DNA from: an uncultured Sporolactobacillus sp.
Lineage (GTDB): Bacteria > Bacillota > Bacilli > Bacillales > Sporolactobacillaceae
NCBI GenBank assembly: GCA_900543345.1
Contig: UQRJ01000085.1
Span: 1-10,062 of the forward strand
Reading direction: 5' to 3'
DNA: 10,062 bases
Shown here: positions 6,478 through 10,062 of the stretch, piece after piece
Layout of the letters: every line of letters begins with the position of its first letter
Numbering within the stretch: the first letter of the stretch is position 1
The notes under the pieces: model-generated
Databases searched by the model: none
The model's input: the letters and a program-made list of their open reading frames with translations, nothing else
Told to the model about the DNA's origin: nothing
Position numbers and translations under genes: made by a program

Positions 6478-7305
6478 ATGTTTCAATATGATTTCATGCA
6501 ACACGCGTTTGTCGCCGGAACTTTGATTGCGGTGATGTGCGGAGTGATCGGTGTCTTCATCATTGCTCGTTCATTGTCTTTTATTGCCCATACGTTCTCC
6601 CATATCGGTTTCGCCGGTGCCGCTTTTGCTGCATATGTCGGAATTGATCCGTTGATCGGTTTGCTGGCCTTTACATTTGCCGGGGCAGTAGGCGTCGGAC
6701 AAATGGGCGTGCGGATGTTCCGCCGGGACGCATCGATTAGTGTCATTCTCAGTCTTGCCCTGGCGTTGGGTATCTTTTTCCTGTCGGTCGGCAATGTCCA
6801 GGGAAATTACACGCGTTCTTTACTATTTGGCAGTATGGTCGGTATCGACATTCAGGATATCTGGCAAATTATTGCAATTGCGATGGTTGTCTTGCTGGCA
6901 CTGGCTGTCGGTTATCGCTGGTTGAAGTTCGACTCTTTTGACCAAGTCGGCGCTCAGGCCGCGGGACTGCCTGTCCGCTGGATAACGATCGGTTTTCTGA
7001 TTCTGATGGCCGCGGCTGTCAGTGTGACGGTCCAGATCGTCGGCGCCTTGCTCGTATTTGCGTTAATGACGATTCCGGCCGCGGCAGCCAGGCTTTATAC
7101 CCATTCTATTTTTTCGATGATTGTGCTGTCGGTTCTTTTTGCCGTATGCAGCGTTTGGTTCGGATTGACGGCCGGTTACTATACGAACGCTCCGGTGAGC
7201 TTTTTCATTGTAGCTTTTAATGCGCTTCTCTACTTCATTGGCTTAGCAGTGCAGGCGCTGTTTAATCGAGTCGGAACGCACGATCGGGCTTCGGATGCGG
7301 CATGA
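6478..7305 (+). CDS. Metal ABC transporter permease (ZnuB/MntC type, ABC-3 family)
   Basis: A 275-residue, very hydrophobic integral membrane protein with about eight predicted helices, the channel partner of the upstream ATPase. Family features include an early VGVFIIARSLSFIAHTFSHIGFAG-type region (residues about 24-44, with S and H positions typical of ABC-3 permeases) and a late VQIVGALLVFALMTIPAAAA region. The start is ATG 6478, 8 nt after GGAGG (6465-6469); an in-frame TTG at 6445 would add eleven residues and lacks a ribosome site. The C-terminus ends in a short polar tail. It is the last gene of the operon. Substrate choice between zinc and manganese cannot be read from the permease alone. 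Confidence 0.92.
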   Translation: MFQYDFMQHAFVAGTLIAVMCGVIGVFIIARSLSFIAHTFSHIGFAGAAFAAYVGIDPLIGLLAFTFAGAVGVGQMGVRMFRRDASISVILSLALALGIFFLSVGNVQGNYTRSLLFGSMVGIDIQDIWQIIAIAMVVLLALAVGYRWLKFDSFDQVGAQAAGLPVRWITIGFLILMAAAVSVTVQIVGALLVFALMTIPAAAARLYTHSIFSMIVLSVLFAVCSVWFGLTAGYYTNAPVSFFIVAFNALLYFIGLAVQALFNRVGTHDRASDAA

Positions 7306-7484
7306 CCGTCCACACGGGGCCGGCGGTTTCATCTTCAAGTCAGATTTACATTCGGTTGATAAAGTTCGTGTTAAGTCACGTCGATAGCGCGTGCAAAACT
7401 GGAAAACTAACGATGAGAAGACATGTTTTCAAAGAACGATCATTAAATCGATCATCTATTTGATTCTGTGACTATAAACTGTTG

Positions 7485-7530
7485 AAGATCCTTCCTGAGG
7501 CTGATCGGGAAGGATCTTTGTTCGTTCTCG
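7485..7530 (+). terminator. Intrinsic terminator after the ABC operon
   Basis: An 11-bp perfect stem, AAGATCCTTCC (7485-7495) pairing with GGAAGGATCTT (7508-7518), encloses a 12-base loop. It is followed on the plus strand by TTTGTTCGTTCT. It lies 180 bp after the permease stop and before the glycosyltransferase genes, so it separates the two plus-strand operons. The reverse strand also begins the stem with AAGATCC but lacks a T-run after it. Confidence 0.75.
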
Positions 7531-7666
7531 GAAAATTCGCGGAAAAATGCTGCGGTGCGTTTTTGCCGCCTTTACTGTTGCAGCGGTTTAAGTAGCAGAT
7601 GCGGAATTTGCCGCCTGAATACAAAAGTTAAGGCAAAGGCAGAGACGCACTGCTGCTTGTTTCAAT

Positions 7667-7772
7667 ATGTTAATAAAGAAGAATCTACCCGATGCCGGTG
7701 TGGAAAAGGCGCTTACCGAACATCCGGATTCAGCACGGCGCAGCCGGGAGATCATCAAAGCAGGTTACTGGT
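7667..7772 (+). CDS. Possible small protein or gene remnant before the CgeD-like gene
   Basis: From ATG 7667 this frame runs about 34 codons to a TGA that touches the ribosome site (GAGGTGG) of the next gene. Its sequence, ending EIIKAGYW, looks protein-like: a charged, helix-prone stretch with codon use similar to the neighbours. The stop-to-ribosome-site layout is typical of an operon. Against it, there is no Shine-Dalgarno before the ATG, and the in-frame sequence upstream stays open to a stop at 7616 with no better start. It could be a real small protein, the tail of a broken gene, or chance. I recognise no family. Confidence 0.3.
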
Positions 7773-7784
7773 GAGGTGGAAGTT

Positions 7785-8570
7785 ATGATTCGGGTATCGG
7801 TCATTATGACTAGCTATAATAAACCGGAATATGTTGCCCGTTCGCTGGAGAGTATCTTGCGGCAAAGTGAGAAAAATTTTGAGCTTTTTCTGATGGATGA
7901 TGCTTCCAATCAGGATACCATGGCCGCCGTTGCTCCTTATTTGTCCGACCCGCGGGTCCGCTTTTTTCGCAGCGGCGTCCGTTCGATAACGGAACGGACG
8001 GTAAAGACGCGCTATGCCGTGTTGATCAATCGGGCCTTGCTGCAAATAAAAGGAAAATACGTGACGTACGCGACAGACGATAATGTTTATCATCCGCAAC
8101 GTTTGGAGAAGATGGCCGACTATCTGGAGGCGCATCCATCGATTTCGATTGTCTATTCCGGATCGGAAACACGTTATCTTGATGAACGGCAACACGTCGT
8201 CCGGACACTCAGGCGGCCGGCGACCCGTGTTCTTCATCTGGCACCGTGTGCGGTGGACCATTGCTCAGTGATGCATCGGCGTCTTCTGCTACCGCAGCTG
8301 AAAAAGCGGTTTGGCTCCTACTGGGACGAAGATCCTTGTTATTATCGGATTGGAGACGCCCGCTTTTTCTGGCGTCTTAACCACCTCGCTCCCTTCTATC
8401 CTCTGAATGAAACACTGGACACCAATTACATCACGACCCGCTCGTTGCACCACCAATTATTCGCACCGACAAAAAATGAATTCGTCAGCCGGCTGCCGCA
8501 GCAGCATACTTGCAAAGAGCTCCGCGAGTCGCTGGCGCAATTCTTCAAAGAAAAAGGGCGGCCGCAATGA
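7785..8570 (+). CDS. GT2 family glycosyltransferase, CgeD-like (spore surface)
   Basis: A 261-residue GT-A fold transferase. It opens with the GT2 signature VSVIMTSYNKPEYV (4-17), then MDD (37-39) and the DxD-like TDDN (97-100) for nucleotide-sugar and metal binding. APCAVDHCSVMHR (153-165) and GDARFFWRLNH follow; from memory, these and the opening match Bacillus subtilis spore maturation protein CgeD closely. CgeD, as I recall, is longer, so this may be the catalytic part only. The start is ATG 7785 with GAGGTGG upstream (7772-7778); an ATG at 7692 would add 31 residues without a ribosome site. The stop overlaps the next start as ATGA. In B. subtilis the cge genes are late mother-cell genes affecting spore surface glycans. 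The same role here is inference by similarity. Confidence 0.85.
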   Translation: MIRVSVIMTSYNKPEYVARSLESILRQSEKNFELFLMDDASNQDTMAAVAPYLSDPRVRFFRSGVRSITERTVKTRYAVLINRALLQIKGKYVTYATDDNVYHPQRLEKMADYLEAHPSISIVYSGSETRYLDERQHVVRTLRRPATRVLHLAPCAVDHCSVMHRRLLLPQLKKRFGSYWDEDPCYYRIGDARFFWRLNHLAPFYPLNETLDTNYITTRSLHHQLFAPTKNEFVSRLPQQHTCKELRESLAQFFKEKGRPQ

Positions 8571-9988
8571 ACCGTACGCAAACCTATCTGAAAAACTACT
8601 GGAAATTGTACTTGCACTTCGTGCAGACGTTTGGCGGGATCACCTATCAAGGCATTCCGCTTGCCCTGCTCAGTAATTTTTATCGCTACCTTTCTCCAGA
8701 CCTAAAAAAGGAAATGGAAAGCGACCGCTTCTTTCGATCGGCTCATGATTCGGTCGCCGATGAGCACCTGCCGCAGCGCTTGATTGACAAAAAGATGGCC
8801 GAAATGGTACCGGTCGCTCAACGAAGAGCAAACGGACGTCTGCTGCTGCATCTCGATTATTTGCGCTGGACACCGGAAATCTTCCGGCAGTTTGATCCGC
8901 AGAAAACGACGGCTCTACTTCGAGGCAGCGTGAAGACATATGCCGGGCTTCCGGCAATCAATAAAAACGAACTGTACCAACTGGTCCCCGCTCATGTGCT
9001 GCGGCAGTTGGAGAACAGGATTCAGGCAGTTTTCGCCGCCTTACCGGGTGGTCATCCGGTGCGCCGGCCTTCGATCAAGAAGACGTTTCTTGCCAGTTTG
9101 CCTGCTTATCTGCGATCGATAAGCGGTATGAGAGCCGCCTTTGACCGGCAGCCCATCTCGCTCATTGTGCTGGGAACGACCGAAGATACCGACAGCCGGG
9201 TGCTCGCATTAGAAGGCAAACGCCGGCACATCCCGAGTGTTTGTCTACAGCATGGGCTGCTAATGGGCGAAGAAGCCTTTTTTCCGGTGCTGGCAACGGT
9301 GCAAGGCGTGTACGGTCATTATGAACGCAACTGGTATTTGGCAAAAGGATGCGGCCCTCGCCAAGTTTTGATCACCGGCCATCCGCGGTTCGACGCAATC
9401 TTTCAGCAGGCTTCCCGCCACATGGTTGACGGCCGCGAATTAAAGCGACCCGGAGAAAAGCTCATTCTGGTCGCCGCTCAGCCCAATGTGGAGAAGGCAC
9501 TGCGGCATGTTCTGAAACACCTGTTGAGTATGCCGGGCGTTCGTGTTGCCGTAAAGGCACATCCGCTGGAGTATGCCCGGAATCGCCTGTCGCTCTATCA
9601 GGCATTCAGTCATTCCGAGCGTTTTCAACTTCTGCCGAAAACGACGGTGCTTTACGATGTGCTGGCACAGGCGGACGGCGTGGTGACGCTGACGTCGACG
9701 GTCGGCCTTGAAGGCATGTTGTTTGGGAAGCCGGTCTGGATCGTCGATAACCCGAATGACAGGGATTATCGCTATTACCAATCTCTCAAGACTAATTATG
9801 TGCCGGATGCGGCCGCCTTGGTTTCACGGATAGCGGCTGCTTTCGGCGATGGGCGGCAATTGCGGAAAGCGTCCCGGGAATGTGAGCAGTTCAGGCAGAG
9901 AAATTATCCCGTGTTGCAATCATTACCGACACTTTTCCGTCTCTTTTCCCAATTAACAGGCAAACAGTTCCGGAGGAAAGTTCTTTGA
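8567..9988 (+). CDS. GT-B type glycan/polyol-phosphate transferase-like protein
   Basis: A 473-residue soluble protein with the layout of capsule-polysaccharide and CDP-glycerol glycerophosphotransferase-like enzymes. Visible are LQHG (H229), ITGHPRFD (H272), VKAHPLEY (H332) and TSTVGLEG (376-383, E382) followed by FGKPVWIVD. The last block is the usual nucleotide-binding end of this fold. The N-terminal 150 residues are poorly conserved and helical. There is no signal peptide or clear membrane span, so it probably acts in the cytoplasm. The start is ATG 8567, overlapping the previous stop by ATGA, so it is coupled to the GT2 gene; an upstream in-frame start at 8510 lies inside that gene and is unlikely. 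Together they probably add sugars or sugar-phosphates to a spore or cell-surface glycan. The exact donor and acceptor are unknown. Confidence 0.8.
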   Translation: MNRTQTYLKNYWKLYLHFVQTFGGITYQGIPLALLSNFYRYLSPDLKKEMESDRFFRSAHDSVADEHLPQRLIDKKMAEMVPVAQRRANGRLLLHLDYLRWTPEIFRQFDPQKTTALLRGSVKTYAGLPAINKNELYQLVPAHVLRQLENRIQAVFAALPGGHPVRRPSIKKTFLASLPAYLRSISGMRAAFDRQPISLIVLGTTEDTDSRVLALEGKRRHIPSVCLQHGLLMGEEAFFPVLATVQGVYGHYERNWYLAKGCGPRQVLITGHPRFDAIFQQASRHMVDGRELKRPGEKLILVAAQPNVEKALRHVLKHLLSMPGVRVAVKAHPLEYARNRLSLYQAFSHSERFQLLPKTTVLYDVLAQADGVVTLTSTVGLEGMLFGKPVWIVDNPNDRDYRYYQSLKTNYVPDAAALVSRIAAAFGDGRQLRKASRECEQFRQRNYPVLQSLPTLFRLFSQLTGKQFRRKVL

Positions 9989-10016
9989 CCGAGGTGTTCT
10001 CGATGTACTTTGAAGA
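9985..10016 (+). CDS. Start of a third gene, truncated by the contig end
   Basis: TTG 9985 lies 8 nt after GGAGG (9972-9976) and overlaps the previous stop as TTGA. The frame reads MTEVFSMYFE and is cut at 10016, where adapter begins. ATG 10003, with GAGGTG 6 nt upstream, is an alternative start in the same frame. The tight overlap implies the same operon as the two transferases. Too little remains to identify it. Confidence 0.6.
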
Positions 10017-10062
10017 CTGTCTCTTATACACATCTCCGAGCCCACGAGACCCTAAGACATCT
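10017..10062 (+). other. Sequencing adapter with index read-through (Nextera read 2)
   Basis: Bases 10017-10035 are the complete 19-bp mosaic end in reverse orientation (CTGTCTCTTATACACATCT). Bases 10036-10050 (CCGAGCCCACGAGAC) are the Nextera read-2 tail. CCTAAGAC (10051-10058) fits an 8-base i7 index, and ATCT begins the P7 side. None of it is genomic. Any translation past 10016 is false. Confidence 0.97.

Larger units (their letters stand above)
7306..7784 (+). other. Intergenic region between ABC and glycosyltransferase operons
   Basis: About 480 bp. It holds the terminator at 7485-7530 and a short open frame at 7667-7772. The part 7306-7484 shows no convincing gene; it has only a small direct repeat of CGATCAT around 7438-7458. 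A cysteine-rich frame from GTG 7555 to 7788 overlaps the next gene, has no ribosome site and is not believed. The promoter of the glycosyltransferase genes should lie between about 7530 and 7780. Confidence 0.6.

Noticed and set aside
7645..7672. Possible sigma-K promoter: AATATGTTA (7664-7672) with AC at 7645-7646
   Set aside because: It fits the loose CATAnnnTA pattern with one mismatch and an acceptable spacing, but the -35 is only two bases and such matches are common. Not strong enough to list.
7555..7788. 77-residue cysteine-rich frame
   Set aside because: GTG start without a ribosome site, runs into the GT2 gene, and the composition follows from reading GC-rich sequence in the wrong frame.

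Overview
The window is a complete short-read assembly contig from an endospore-forming Gram-positive bacterium, probably class Bacilli. Three things point there: two perfect copies of the Bacillus-type Zur operator, strong purine-rich ribosome binding sites with several TTG/GTG starts, and a CgeD-like spore-surface glycosyltransferase. Moderate GC in the genes and AT-rich spacers would suit a Sporolactobacillus-like genus, but that is a guess. Both ends carry Illumina Nextera adapter sequence (1-17 and 10017-10062), so only 18-10016 is biological.

Left half, minus strand (236-5302): a zinc-starvation locus made of two units, each headed by a 21-bp perfect Zur palindrome. Unit one (operator 5282-5302) encodes a YcgR-type permease with a histidine-rich cytoplasmic loop and a YcgQ-type membrane protein with a Cys/His cluster. 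Unit two (operator 3047-3067) encodes an FAD/NAD(P) flavoprotein ending in a CCxxxCxC tail, and, overlapping it by 7 bp, a divergent FeoB-like GTPase-permease. FeoB proteins normally carry ferrous iron. A Zur operator and changed core motifs suggest that this one serves zinc, or a metal needed when zinc is scarce. This flavoprotein/FeoB-like pair is the most interesting thing in the window.

Middle, plus strand (5689-7305): the ATPase and permease of a ZnuCB/MntBC-type metal ABC importer, with no solute-binding protein gene nearby. Its promoter region has no Zur box but has a different small palindrome (5604-5615), so it may answer to another metal regulator. A good intrinsic terminator follows at 7485-7530.

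Right part, plus strand (7785-10016): a tightly coupled set of a GT2 glycosyltransferase resembling spore maturation protein CgeD, a GT-B type glycan transferase (overlap ATGA), and the first codons of a third gene (overlap TTGA) cut off by the contig end. A 34-codon open frame ends just before the first of these. This set probably builds a glycan on the spore or cell surface and is unrelated to the metal genes.

No tRNA, rRNA, CRISPR array, insertion sequence or phage gene was seen.
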